The position numbers were made by a program, and so were the translations under genes. Positions 24,388 through 32,891 of a DNA stretch of 64,000 nt are shown here, one piece after another; positions within the stretch are counted from its first letter, which is position 1, and each line of letters starts with the position of its first letter. Source of the DNA: an uncultured Lachnospiraceae bacterium (GTDB lineage Bacteria > Bacillota > Clostridia > Lachnospirales > Lachnospiraceae); NCBI GenBank assembly GCA_900544445.1, contig UQVK01000010.1:3881-67880 (forward strand), written 5' to 3'. The notes under the pieces are model-generated. The model was not told where the DNA came from and made no database searches. It worked only from the letters and a program-made list of their open reading frames with translations.

Positions 24388-25800
24388 ATGATAGAAAACA
24401 AACACATACCCAAAGCTCCGCTGGATGTAGCACTTGAACGTTACAGTCTCATTGCACCGCTTCTGGAAGAAAACCTGGACGATGCAGCCGCTGTGGAACT
24501 GCGTTACAGGCTTGCTGAACAGTACCATGTATCCGAGCGGACTTTACGGCGGTACGTCAATGCGTACCGCACAGATGGATTTCACGGACTGAAGCCGGCA
24601 GAACCGGTTCATTACTGCAGATCCAAGATGCCGGCGAACTACGATGAGATCCTGCAGCAGGCTATCCAGCTGCGCCGGGAAGTCCCCAGACGATCCATCG
24701 AGCAGATCATCCTGATCCTGGAAGCAGAGGGCTGGGTTGCACCGGGTGTATTAAAACGCCCGACATTACAGAGACATCTGTATCAGGCAGGTTTTGGCGC
24801 CACACACATGGAAGTTTACAAGGATGCGCGAAAAAGTTCATCCAAACGTTTTTGTAAGCCGCACCGTATGATGTTGATCCAGGGCGACATAAAATACGGA
24901 CCCACGCTCCCGATCGGAGAAGGTGGTAAACCTGTCAAAACATACCTTTCATCAGCGATCGATGACCACTCCAGGATGATACTGGCATCCGAGTTTTATG
25001 ATAATCAGGAAGAAGCCATTGTGGCAGATACATTCCACAAGGTGATACTGAAATACGGCAGGTTTGACCGGTGCTACTTTGACCACGGCTCCCAGTATGT
25101 ATCAAAACAGCTGACCACATCCCTTGCCAGACTTTCCATCCGGATTGCCCATGCGCCTGTCCATAGCGGGAAGTCCAAAGGTAAAGTAGAGAGATTCCAT
25201 CAGGTCGTAGATGACTTTATCGCAGAAAGCAAGGCGAAAAAGATCACTACATTGGAAGAACTGAACTACTACTGGAAAATCTATCTGGAGGAATACTACA
25301 GTAACAGATCCCACGACGGGATCCGGGAGTATTATCTCAGCCATGGGATCGATATCCCCAAGGAGGGTATCTCCCCTCTGCAGGAATTCAACCGTGACAC
25401 AAGACCCTTGACATTTATCGATACAGCAGTCGTTGGGGAAGCCTTCCTTTACCACGAAAACCGAAAGGTTGATAAAGGCGCCTGCATCAGTTTTCAGGGG
25501 CGCCGCTATGAAACCAAAGCTGCACTGATTGGGCGGACGGTTGAAATCTCCTACGATCCGTCGGCACCCGAGATCATCACGGTGTACCACAAAGGAATGG
25601 AACCGTTCCGGGCAAAGCCCCTTGCCATCGGATCTTACTGTGATCCGAAAGAACCGCTTCCACCGGGCATGGCAGAACTGGAACCGGAAACATCCCGGTT
25701 TCTGGATGCGCTTGAAAAGCAGCATACGGAGAATGCAAAAAAACGTGCGGACGCCATTTCTTTCGGGGACTTCCGTAAGGAGGTGCATCCGGATGTATAA
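24388..25800 (+). CDS. DDE integrase/transposase (TnsB/MuA/IS481-like)
   Basis: 470 residues from the ATG at 24388, preceded by AAAGGAGG. An N-terminal helix-turn-helix (YHVSERTLRRYVNAY, about 50-64) is followed by a retroviral-integrase-type catalytic domain: aspartate in QGDIKYGP (about 174), aspartate in YFDHGSQYVS (about 235) and glutamate in KGKVERFHQV (about 271), the DD(35)E spacing. The C-terminal part (CISFQGRRYETKAALIGRTVEI) is a Mu-type beta-barrel. The stop overlaps the ATPase start, so the two are made together. Confidence 0.93.
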   Translation: MIENKHIPKAPLDVALERYSLIAPLLEENLDDAAAVELRYRLAEQYHVSERTLRRYVNAYRTDGFHGLKPAEPVHYCRSKMPANYDEILQQAIQLRREVPRRSIEQIILILEAEGWVAPGVLKRPTLQRHLYQAGFGATHMEVYKDARKSSSKRFCKPHRMMLIQGDIKYGPTLPIGEGGKPVKTYLSSAIDDHSRMILASEFYDNQEEAIVADTFHKVILKYGRFDRCYFDHGSQYVSKQLTTSLARLSIRIAHAPVHSGKSKGKVERFHQVVDDFIAESKAKKITTLEELNYYWKIYLEEYYSNRSHDGIREYYLSHGIDIPKEGISPLQEFNRDTRPLTFIDTAVVGEAFLYHENRKVDKGACISFQGRRYETKAALIGRTVEISYDPSAPEIITVYHKGMEPFRAKPLAIGSYCDPKEPLPPGMAELEPETSRFLDALEKQHTENAKKRADAISFGDFRKEVHPDV

Positions 25801-26617
25801 TGATTTCTACTGCATGACACACACACCGTTTTCAAGGGACGTCCCACCGGAAGCATTGTATGAATCACCGGCAATGGCAGATGCGCTCGGAAGACTTGCT
25901 TACGTGGCAGACCGCCAGCTTTTTGCTGTTGTCACAGCAGATGCCGGTTGTGGAAAATCCACGCTGATCCGGAAGTTTGCAGCAACGCTGCCCAGAGAGG
26001 AATACATCCTTTTGTACCTGTCGGACTCAAAGCTTACTCCCCGGTGGTTCTATAAGGGTCTTCTTGACCAGCTTGGCATGGAAGCACGGTTTTACCGCGG
26101 AGATGCCAAACGCCAGCTGCAGAAGGAGATCGAGATTCTGCGCGGCGTCCATGGACAGAAAGTGGTCTGCGTACTGGATGAGGCACATCTGCTGGAAAAG
26201 GAAACCATAGAAGAATTCCGTTTTCTGCTGAACTACCGTTTTGATTCCATGAGCCCCATGGCGCTGATCCTGGTCGGTCAGACGGAACTGTGGGATGATA
26301 AGCTCCGGCTCAAGCGATATGCAGCTGTCAGACAGCGGATCGACATCAACTGTGTGCTTCCGCATCTGGACCGGGCAGAAACAGAGAAATATATCCGTTC
26401 TCACATGGCCTACGCCGGTGTCAGTGAACAGGAACTGTTCAGCCGTCGTGCAATGGATGAGATCTACCGCATCTCCTCAGGTATCCCGCGACTGATCAAC
26501 CGTGTCTGTGAAAAATGCCTGATGTATGGCTGTCAGCAACAGCTGCGGATCATAGATGATCAGGATGTGATCTATGTCAGCGACCATGAAATGCTGGAAG
26601 GTGGTGAAAGCCTGTGA
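25793..26617 (+). CDS. AAA ATPase of the transposon (TnsC/MuB/ExeA-like)
   Basis: 274 residues. The start at 25793 has AAGGAGG upstream and overlaps the transposase end by 8 bases. It begins with the ExeA-like MYNDFYCMTHTPFSRD, Walker A is ADAGCGKST (about 45-53), Walker B is VVCVLDEAHLL (about 123-133), and sensor/arginine-finger regions follow (LILVGQTELWD; RYAAVRQRID; SSGIPRLINRVC). Such ATPases choose the target DNA and activate the transposase. Confidence 0.92.
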   Translation: MYNDFYCMTHTPFSRDVPPEALYESPAMADALGRLAYVADRQLFAVVTADAGCGKSTLIRKFAATLPREEYILLYLSDSKLTPRWFYKGLLDQLGMEARFYRGDAKRQLQKEIEILRGVHGQKVVCVLDEAHLLEKETIEEFRFLLNYRFDSMSPMALILVGQTELWDDKLRLKRYAAVRQRIDINCVLPHLDRAETEKYIRSHMAYAGVSEQELFSRRAMDEIYRISSGIPRLINRVCEKCLMYGCQQQLRIIDDQDVIYVSDHEMLEGGESL

Positions 26618-26955
26618 TCAGCTATCAGTACCCGGTCGTGATGTTTTACGGTGACGATCCTGAGGATTCAGAGACCACTCTGTACTACGCGCAGATACAT
26701 CCGTATAACTTAAGCCATGAACCATACGAAGCAACCGTGACGGCGCGTGGATCCAGTTACCACATCCTGTTTGGGCATCAGTGCAATGGCATGTTTTTGT
26801 GCATTCCCAACTGGAAAGTCGGGTGCGAACTCGCCACACTTTCCGATGTGTTCTGGAATCTGAATTCCATAGCGCACAATGAAGAAAAACTCTGTTATGA
26901 GGATGCAACTGCCATCGCATATGCCTTAAAAGTGTTGGCAGAATACATTGAATAA
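26614..26955 (+). CDS. Small transposon-associated protein (DUF6618 type)
   Basis: 113 residues from a GTG at 26614 overlapping the ATPase stop by 4 bases (GTGA), so it is translationally coupled. Acidic and aromatic-rich, with no recognised catalytic or DNA-binding motif. It always appears as the last gene of this transposon type as far as I recall; function unknown. Confidence 0.7.
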   Translation: MISYQYPVVMFYGDDPEDSETTLYYAQIHPYNLSHEPYEATVTARGSSYHILFGHQCNGMFLCIPNWKVGCELATLSDVFWNLNSIAHNEEKLCYEDATAIAYALKVLAEYIE

Positions 26956-27000
26956 GTGCTATCTGCCGGGGCTGTGTGCCCCGGCAAAACCAAAAGTAAC

Positions 27001-27046
27001 TTGGACAGTGATATGAGCTGTCTGTGGACAATACAGGACATCAGTT
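27001..27046 (+). repeat. Right inverted end of the transposon
   Basis: Contains TTGGACAGTGATATGAGCTG and GGACAATA and ends ATCAGTT, the inverse of the left end at 23658-23703. Confidence 0.7.
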
Positions 27047-27132
27047 CTCGGTCAAAGAGAGAAATCAGCAACAATATTACCACCCGGCAGAAATTTTGTC
27101 AAATACTTTTTCGTCCTTTTCCGTTGAAAATT

Positions 27133-27195
27133 GTTACAGCCGTACCGTTTTCGTACGGTCTGTGCAGTGGATGCGCAGACCTGGCTGAGTAGTAA
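27133..27195 (-). repeat. GTTACT-type hairpin repeat, copy 2 (complete three-way junction)
   Basis: On the plus strand the element is closed by GTTACAGCC and GGCT-GAGTA-GTAAC. Inside are two hairpins: CCGTAC/GTACGG with a CGTTTTC loop, and GTCTGTGCA/TGCGCAGAC with a GTGGA loop. Relative to copy 1, one C-G pair in the second stem has changed to a wobble, so pairing is conserved. It lies outside the transposon, between it and feoB. Confidence 0.75.
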
Positions 27196-27297
27196 CTGAA
27201 ACATTTCTCTTCGTATAGCTCTTGAGGGAACCTCCTTCCCTCCTGTGCATATGCTGTTTACAGAGACCATTTAAAAGAACCTGGCATGGAGGACCAT

Positions 27298-29703
27298 ATG
27301 ACCAGACAGATTCCGCTTTCCGAACTCACTCCCGGTACATCCGCCGTTATCCGCAGCCTGCTTTCAGAAGGCACGCTCCGGCGGCGCCTCATCACCGCTG
27401 GCTTTCTGGAAAATACCCCGGTCCGCTGCGTCGTCAGAAGTCCTCTGGGCGAACCTGCCGCTTACCTGATCCGGGATACCGTCGTTGCTCTGCGGCGCAG
27501 GGAGGCAGAAACCATCCTTGTGGGGCCGTCCGGCCAGGCCCCCCTCTCCGGTACAGACAGTACGAGTCGGGAAAGAGAGCCCCTTCTCGTTCTCGCGGGC
27601 AATCCCAACGTGGGCAAAAGCACGGTTTTCAACGCTTTGACCGGACTGAAGCAGCATACGGGCAACTGGGCCGGAAAAACGGTGGAGTGCGCACAGGGCT
27701 TCTGCCGCATCGAAAACCGGCGCTGCCGCGTGGTGGACCTGCCCGGCTGTTATTCCCTGCTCTCCAGCAGCGCTGAAGAAAATGCAGCCCGAACCTTCCT
27801 TCTTTCCCACGTTCCTGATGCGGTCATCGCAGTCTGCGACGCCACCCGCCTGGAAAGCACGCTGCCCCTGGCGCTGCAGCTTCTGGAAATGGGCCTTCCC
27901 GTCCTTCTCTGTGTGAATCTGATGGATGAGGCACAGAGAAGGGGAAAATCTCCCGACCTTTCCCTGTTATCCGAACGACTTTCCATCCCGGTCATCGGGA
28001 CAAGTGCAAACCGCAGGGACGGGCTTGGCGGACTGCGGCAGGCACTTGCCGCGCTTCTGACCGCTGACCGGACGTCACCGGCTCCTTCCTTTCAGATTCC
28101 ATACCCTGCCGATCTGGAAACTGCGCTCTCCCTTCTCGCCCCGGCCGTCCACAGGGCACGCCTGGAAAAGGGCGTCTCTTTATTTCCCGGTGAACGCTTT
28201 CTCTGCCTTCAGCTGCTGGAGGCTTTCCTTCCGGCTTCCTCCGGCACGCCCCGGCAGGCTGTCGGAGAAAAAGCGGAAGCTGCATCCGAAGCAGAATACC
28301 TCCTTTCCGACAGCGGTGTCCGTCAGGCAGCCTCCTCCTGCGCCTCCTTCCTTACGTCCCGCGGCATCGGCCGCGACCAGCTTCCGGAACACAGGGACGC
28401 CGCCTGCCGGCTGGCGGTGCAGAAACTTTGCCAGGGACTTTATCCGCCGCCTTCCGAAGCAGGAAACCGGCTCTCCCGGCTGGACCGCCTTCTTACCGGA
28501 AAATGGACCGCCTTTCCGATCATGCTTCTCTTTCTGTTTTTCCTGTTCTGGCTCACCATCCGGGGTGCCAATGTTCCTTCCGCCCTGCTTTCTTCCACCT
28601 TTTCGCGAATGGAAGCCTTTTTGTCGCGCGTCCTTTTGTCAGCCGGCTGTCCGCCCGTCGCTGCGGACCTGTTTGTGAACGGCATCTTCGGGACCACCGG
28701 CCGGGTGATCTCCGTCATGCTTCCGCCCATGGCCATTTTCTTTCCTCTGTTTACCCTGCTTGAGGACGCGGGCATCCTTCCCCGGATCGCCTTCAATCTG
28801 GACCGGGGCTTTCAGCGCTGCGGCGCCTGCGGGAAACAGGCGATCACCATGTGCATGGGGCTGGGATGCAACGCCGTCGGCGTCACAGGCAGCCGCATCA
28901 TAAACGAAAAAAGGGAACGGCTGCTGGCCATTCTCACCAACAGCTTCGTTCCCTGCAACGGCCGTCTGCCTGCCCTGCTCACCCTGTCGGGCATGCTTTT
29001 TTCAGAGAGGCAAATGGACGGGATTTCCCTCCACCAGGCTTCTGCGGCCTTCGGTCAGACAACAGACCGGCTTCCCGGCGCTTCCGTTTTCAGCGCCTGC
29101 TTTCTGCTCGCCCTTCTCCTTTTGGGCGTTTTGATGACCTTTCTTATCTCCCGGCTGCTTTCCTCCACCCTGTTAAAGGGAGAGGCTTCCCCTCTCCTTC
29201 TGGAGCTGCCCGCCTTCCGGAAGCCAAGGATTGTGCGGGTTCTTCTTCAAAGCGTCTGGGACCGGACGCTCTGCGTGCTGGGAAGGGCAGTCTGTACCGC
29301 GGCTCCGGCGGGTCTGATTCTCTGGCTGCTCTCCCATCTGCAGACGCCGGACGGGAGCGTCCTGCTGGTCCGCCTTACCGCCCTGTTAGACCCCTTCGCC
29401 CGCTTATTCGGCATGGATGGCACCATCCTCACGGGCTTTCTTCTGGGCTTTCCAGCAAACGAAATCGTCCTCCCCATCATCGCTTCGGCCTATTCGGCTC
29501 AGGGCGGCCTGCCCCTCTGGGACCAGAGCACCGTTCTCTGCACGGCCCTGTTCTTTCTGATGCACTGGCCCTGCGCCACCACCCTGCTGACCATCCGGAA
29601 GGAAACCGGCAGCCTGCGCTGGACGCTCGCCGCATTTTTCCTTCCGGCCGCCTGCGGGCTTTCGGCCTGTTTTCTGGTAAATCTGCTGTCTGGAATATTT
29701 TAA
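27298..29703 (+). CDS. feoB: Ferrous iron transport protein, FeoA-FeoB fusion
   Basis: 801 residues. Residues 1 to about 75 are an FeoA SH3-like domain (IPLSELTPGTSAVIR, TAGFLENTPVRCV, LRRREAETILV). The G domain begins near 100: G1 AGNPNVGKST, G2 region WAGKTVE, G3 DLPGCYSL, G4 NLMD. About 150 residues of linker lead to the membrane domain, with the conserved NSFVPCNGRLPAL and CMGLGCNAVG segments that include the pore-associated cysteine. The ATG at 27298 has GGAGG at good spacing; the in-frame ATG at 27286 supplies that site and is not the start. It imports Fe(II) under anaerobic conditions. Confidence 0.95.
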   Translation: MTRQIPLSELTPGTSAVIRSLLSEGTLRRRLITAGFLENTPVRCVVRSPLGEPAAYLIRDTVVALRRREAETILVGPSGQAPLSGTDSTSREREPLLVLAGNPNVGKSTVFNALTGLKQHTGNWAGKTVECAQGFCRIENRRCRVVDLPGCYSLLSSSAEENAARTFLLSHVPDAVIAVCDATRLESTLPLALQLLEMGLPVLLCVNLMDEAQRRGKSPDLSLLSERLSIPVIGTSANRRDGLGGLRQALAALLTADRTSPAPSFQIPYPADLETALSLLAPAVHRARLEKGVSLFPGERFLCLQLLEAFLPASSGTPRQAVGEKAEAASEAEYLLSDSGVRQAASSCASFLTSRGIGRDQLPEHRDAACRLAVQKLCQGLYPPPSEAGNRLSRLDRLLTGKWTAFPIMLLFLFFLFWLTIRGANVPSALLSSTFSRMEAFLSRVLLSAGCPPVAADLFVNGIFGTTGRVISVMLPPMAIFFPLFTLLEDAGILPRIAFNLDRGFQRCGACGKQAITMCMGLGCNAVGVTGSRIINEKRERLLAILTNSFVPCNGRLPALLTLSGMLFSERQMDGISLHQASAAFGQTTDRLPGASVFSACFLLALLLLGVLMTFLISRLLSSTLLKGEASPLLLELPAFRKPRIVRVLLQSVWDRTLCVLGRAVCTAAPAGLILWLLSHLQTPDGSVLLVRLTALLDPFARLFGMDGTILTGFLLGFPANEIVLPIIASAYSAQGGLPLWDQSTVLCTALFFLMHWPCATTLLTIRKETGSLRWTLAAFFLPAACGLSACFLVNLLSGIF

Positions 29704-29740
29704 ATATTCACCAACGCGATCGGATGGGAAAAGTTTCACA

Positions 29741-29784
29741 TAAAAAAATGAGACTGATACTTTTCTCTTTGCATCAGTCTCATT
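29741..29784 (-). terminator. Terminator between feoB and the convergent membrane gene
   Basis: A perfect 12-bp stem (AATGAGACTGAT/ATCAGTCTCATT) with a run of seven A on its left side, which is a T-run on the minus strand. It lies 6 bases after the minus-strand gene at 29791 and probably serves feoB as a weaker stop as well. Confidence 0.8.
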
Positions 29785-29790
29785 CAAAAA

Positions 29791-30453
29791 CTATTCAACG
29801 TTTTTTCGTTCCTGCCGGAATACCCTTATCCGATATCCGGCTATTCTTTCCAGGAAGTGCGCTGCCATAGTAAAAATAATCAATTCCGTATGAAAAAGAA
29901 CATATCCCGTTCCAATGGAAAACACAAACGATGCGGCCAATTCCACAACCATTCCATGCCCTGTATTTTTTGCAATCATCCCTTGAATAACAATTCCAAC
30001 ACACCATACAAGTGCGGTTAAAAGGATTGCCAGATATCCTCCATTCTCTGCTTCCAAGCAATCCAGTATATACCAGAGAAATGTCTGCATCATAAGCCGT
30101 TGAGGGATTTCCATGAGGACACCATCTATTCCGCTTGCGAATAAATCTTTTCCACTTTCTATCCTCTTTACGGGCCTATTCATGATCATCAGGCAAACCA
30201 GAAACACCGTGACCAGGATTGTGAGCCAGCTTTTCCAATCTGCAATATTGCTGATATGGAACATCGTACGTCCACTCAATACCATAATAATCCCAGCCGG
30301 AATAACTGCCGGCACCACAACCGTCAAAACAGACTGGCCAATCCGGCCGAGCTTTGGAAAAAATCTGCCTGAAAGTGTCTCCACTGCCATAGACAGCCCA
30401 AACCATATGCCGGAAAGGAGAATCCCTCCAATTAAAGAAATAAATACAGGCAA
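29791..30453 (-). CDS. Membrane protein, possibly a degenerate CPBP/CAAX-protease-like protein
   Basis: 220 residues with about seven hydrophobic segments. The stretch MEIPQRLMMQ (about 118-127) sits where CPBP (Abi) proteases have EExxxR, and AHFLERIAG sits where they have HxxxN or D; both are altered, so activity is doubtful. It is clearly richer in A+T than its neighbours, a sign of separate origin. Bounded by its own terminator. Function unknown. Confidence 0.6.
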   Translation of the reverse strand: MPVFISLIGGILLSGIWFGLSMAVETLSGRFFPKLGRIGQSVLTVVVPAVIPAGIIMVLSGRTMFHISNIADWKSWLTILVTVFLVCLMIMNRPVKRIESGKDLFASGIDGVLMEIPQRLMMQTFLWYILDCLEAENGGYLAILLTALVWCVGIVIQGMIAKNTGHGMVVELAASFVFSIGTGYVLFHTELIIFTMAAHFLERIAGYRIRVFRQERKNVE

Positions 30454-30483
30454 CTATCGTTCATCCCCTTTCCACTTTTATTT

Positions 30484-32454
30484 TCATCCCTTCACCGGAA
30501 TCCGCGCCACCACAAAGCCGTATGCCGGAAGTTCCAGCTTACCCGTATACGCGGCTTCTTCGGTCTGAACCGTCACCTTCTCCGGATCAGTGATGCAGTT
30601 GTAGTCCTCTTCCTTTCCGGAAAGGCTCATCCGCTTCATGCTTCCTGCCGGGGTGTAAGCTTCCGCCAGGCTGAGCGTGATTTCCTTCGGCTCCGCATTG
30701 CGATTCACCGCCTTGATGATGATCTCTCCGGTCTTTTCATCCAGGGAGACATTGGCATAGATTTCCTCTTCGCGAAGCTTCTTTTCCTGCCCGTCCATGG
30801 AAAGCGTCACCGTTCCCATGTTTTCCGCATACAGCTTCTGTACATAATAGCTGGGCGTGCCGTAGGCGCGGCAGTCGTCGAACCAGATCATGTCGGGAGA
30901 CCACTGAGCATAGCCGACACGGGCGAACAGAGGCGCATAGGAGGCCAGAACCACCACATCCGCGTTTCTCTCAAGGCCGGTCAGAAAAGCCGCCTCCGCC
31001 AGCGCGCCGCCCAGGGTGTTGGCGTCCGGACGGTTCATCCCGCTCACCGGATGGGCCGCATATTCTCCGGAAAATACCTTTACCTCTCTCGGATATTCGT
31101 CATAAAAATCCGCGTGCTCATACAGCCACTCCGGCTTCACATAATAGTGCTCGTCCACCGCATAGACGAAGTTTTCCTTTTTCGGCGCCTTCTCATAATA
31201 AAACTTCCAGGCAGCGTCATACCGTTCCGAAGTGATGTCAGGGCCTGCGGAACCGATCAGCTGCATGTCCGGATACTTTTCATGGATCGCCTTTTCAAAG
31301 GCTTCATAGCGGGCGAAGAAATCCACCTTATCCGTCTGCCACTGCTCATTGCCGATTCCCATCATCGTCATGCCGAAGGGCTCGGGATGGCCCATCTGCG
31401 CGCGCAGAGCGCCCCACTTTGTATCCGTTCCCCCATTTGCGAATTCCACCAGATCCAGCGCATCCTGAATGAACTCCTGGAATTCCGGCTCATCCATCTC
31501 CACCAGCTCATAGGACTGATACTGGCAGGCAAGCCCCACATTCAGCACGGGAAGCGGCTTCGCGCCGATCAGCTCGCACAGCAGGAAATATTCATAATAG
31601 CCGAGTCCCAGCGTCTGGTTGTAATGGGAATAGCAGGTATGGAATCCGTTCTCCGGCTTCGTTTCATGCACTGCCCAGCGGTTGAAGTTGCTTCTTCTGC
31701 CCTCCGGTCTTCCCACGCTCTCCTTCCAGCGGTAACGGTTTTCCAGTGTATTTCCCTCGATGATACAGCCGCCCGGGAAACGAAGGAAGCCGGGCTTTAA
31801 GCCTTTCAGCAGTTCGAACAGATCCTTTCGGAAAATGCCCGCTACCGCATCCTGGGGCATGAGAGAAATGAAATCAAACTCCACCACACCGGGCTCCGTC
31901 AGGGAAATTACAAACTGCGCTCCCCGCACATCCTCTTCGGCGGTCAGCACCGCTTCATAACGGTTCCATTTCTGCCAGGTATGCTCCGGCACATGGATGC
32001 AGGAAACTTCCGCCTTCGCGTATATTTTCCGATCCTTTACCACGGACACCTCCAGATCGCCCTGAAAGGAAACGCATCTGGCATAGAAGGATGCCCGATA
32101 GGTTTTTCCCTTTTCCAGCCTCACGCCGTCATAGGCCTTGTTGGCGAAGCCCTGTCCTGCGTAATCTGCCGTGAATCTGAGATAATGGGGATTTGCCCGG
32201 TCTACGGGACTTCCCATCACATATTCCATCCGTCCTTCGCCGTGCTCCTTCGTGGCGCTCCAGCCATAGCCGCTGTCCAGCTTCGTATAATAGTCTCCCA
32301 CCGTGCCGTAGCAGTCCAGGAATTCAAAGGACCTGTTTTCGATCATTTCCGCATACAGACCGCCGTCTGCCGCATAGTTGATGTCCTCAAAGAAGAGTCC
32401 GATCATTCCTTCCTGAATCGGCACACCCTTTTTGTCTGAAATAAAAAGCTCCAT
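30484..32454 (-). CDS. Alpha-L-arabinofuranosidase, GH51
   Basis: 656 residues; removes arabinose from arabinan or arabinoxylan side chains. The start is the ATG at 32454 with AGGAGG 5 bases upstream. It has the N-terminal GLFFEDINYAADGGLYAEMIENRSFE signature, a carbohydrate-binding-like insert (about 60-200), the acid/base glutamate in GIGNEQW and the nucleophile glutamate in VFSGEYAA. The C-terminal jelly roll ends in LPAYGFVVARIP. No signal peptide, so it acts on imported oligosaccharides. The leader consists almost entirely of the duplicated hairpin module at 32460-32577. Confidence 0.93.
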   Translation of the reverse strand: MELFISDKKGVPIQEGMIGLFFEDINYAADGGLYAEMIENRSFEFLDCYGTVGDYYTKLDSGYGWSATKEHGEGRMEYVMGSPVDRANPHYLRFTADYAGQGFANKAYDGVRLEKGKTYRASFYARCVSFQGDLEVSVVKDRKIYAKAEVSCIHVPEHTWQKWNRYEAVLTAEEDVRGAQFVISLTEPGVVEFDFISLMPQDAVAGIFRKDLFELLKGLKPGFLRFPGGCIIEGNTLENRYRWKESVGRPEGRRSNFNRWAVHETKPENGFHTCYSHYNQTLGLGYYEYFLLCELIGAKPLPVLNVGLACQYQSYELVEMDEPEFQEFIQDALDLVEFANGGTDTKWGALRAQMGHPEPFGMTMMGIGNEQWQTDKVDFFARYEAFEKAIHEKYPDMQLIGSAGPDITSERYDAAWKFYYEKAPKKENFVYAVDEHYYVKPEWLYEHADFYDEYPREVKVFSGEYAAHPVSGMNRPDANTLGGALAEAAFLTGLERNADVVVLASYAPLFARVGYAQWSPDMIWFDDCRAYGTPSYYVQKLYAENMGTVTLSMDGQEKKLREEEIYANVSLDEKTGEIIIKAVNRNAEPKEITLSLAEAYTPAGSMKRMSLSGKEEDYNCITDPEKVTVQTEEAAYTGKLELPAYGFVVARIPVKG

Positions 32455-32459
32455 ATCTA

Positions 32460-32577
32460 CCTCCTGATTTGCCGCCGCAGGCGGTTTTTTATTCTGATAA
32501 AGAATGGCGTCAGCCATTCTTTGGCGGGAACCATCGGTTCACGCCGGCCTCCTGATTTGCCGCCGCAGGCGGTTTTT
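32460..32577 (-). repeat. Duplicated hairpin/Shine-Dalgarno leader module upstream of the arabinofuranosidase
   Basis: A perfect 30-base direct repeat (32460-32489 and 32548-32577) flanks a 58-base core. On the minus strand each repeat has a hairpin ACCGCC/GGCGG-type, an AAATC linker and AGGAGG; the inner copy ends 5 bases before the ATG. The core has AAAGAATGGC/GCCATTCTTT (perfect, 10 bp) and GGCGTGAACC/GGTTCCCGCC (one mismatch). Compared with the sulfatase core, the AGAACGGC stem has become GAATGGC with a matching change on the other arm. Confidence 0.85.
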
Positions 32578-32585
32578 CTTCCATC

Positions 32586-32614
32586 ATTATAAAGAATATC
32601 GCCGGTCCTGTAAA
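32586..32614 (-). promoter_or_regulatory. Promoter of the arabinofuranosidase gene
   Basis: TTTACA (32609-32614), a 17-base spacer and TATAAT (32586-32591) on the minus strand. Transcription would begin at about 32579, so the mRNA leader starts exactly at the outer repeat copy. Confidence 0.75.
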
Positions 32615-32857
32615 TGACAGTTTTCTTCTTTTCGTGCCCACGGCCTGTCTGATGCCTGCCATATGTGAAAAGTTTGCCAAAAATTCTTAACTTTTCTTAA
32701 AGGATTTTCGTCTGTTTTTTATTTTTTCTTTTGAATCCGTACATACTCTCGTCACATTTTTCGGGTATCATAAATATCAGTTGAAGGAAACACGGAATTG
32801 TGCCGGTCAGAAAATATGCGTTGCAGTTCTGCTGGAATAAACTTCATAAAACAAAGT
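32615..32857. other. Intergenic stretch with no recognised gene
   Basis: A+T-rich sequence with several T-runs between the arabinofuranosidase promoter and the terminator of the GNAT-VOC gene. No reading frame with a plausible start site was found on either strand. Confidence 0.5.
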
Positions 32858-32884
32858 GAAGGCCTCGTTTGAAACGGGGCCTTC
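32858..32884 (-). terminator. Likely terminator of the GNAT-VOC gene
   Basis: Stem GAAGGCC-CGTTT/AAACG-GGCCTTC with one mismatch, single-base loop region, followed on the minus strand by ACTTTGTTTTA. It lies 7 bases past the stop codon. Confidence 0.6.
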
Positions 32885-32891
32885 CGCTATT

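Larger units (their letters stand above)
23658..27046 (+). mobile_element. Tn7/Mu-like transposon with DDE transposase and AAA ATPase, about 3.4 kb
   Basis: Four plus-strand genes lie between imperfect inverted ends: 23658-23703 on the left and 27001-27046 on the right. Aligned as inverted repeats they share AACTGAT, GATTGTCC/TATTGTCC, AGAC-GCTC and ACTGTCC. Each end carries the motif TGTCC twice at the same spacing of about 25 bases, as expected for multiple transposase-binding sites. Exact outer ends and a target duplication could not be fixed. Gene order: zinc-finger DUF6431-type protein, transposase, ExeA/TnsC-like ATPase, small DUF6618-type protein. It lies between the Amt-GlnK gene and feoB. 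Confidence 0.8.
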
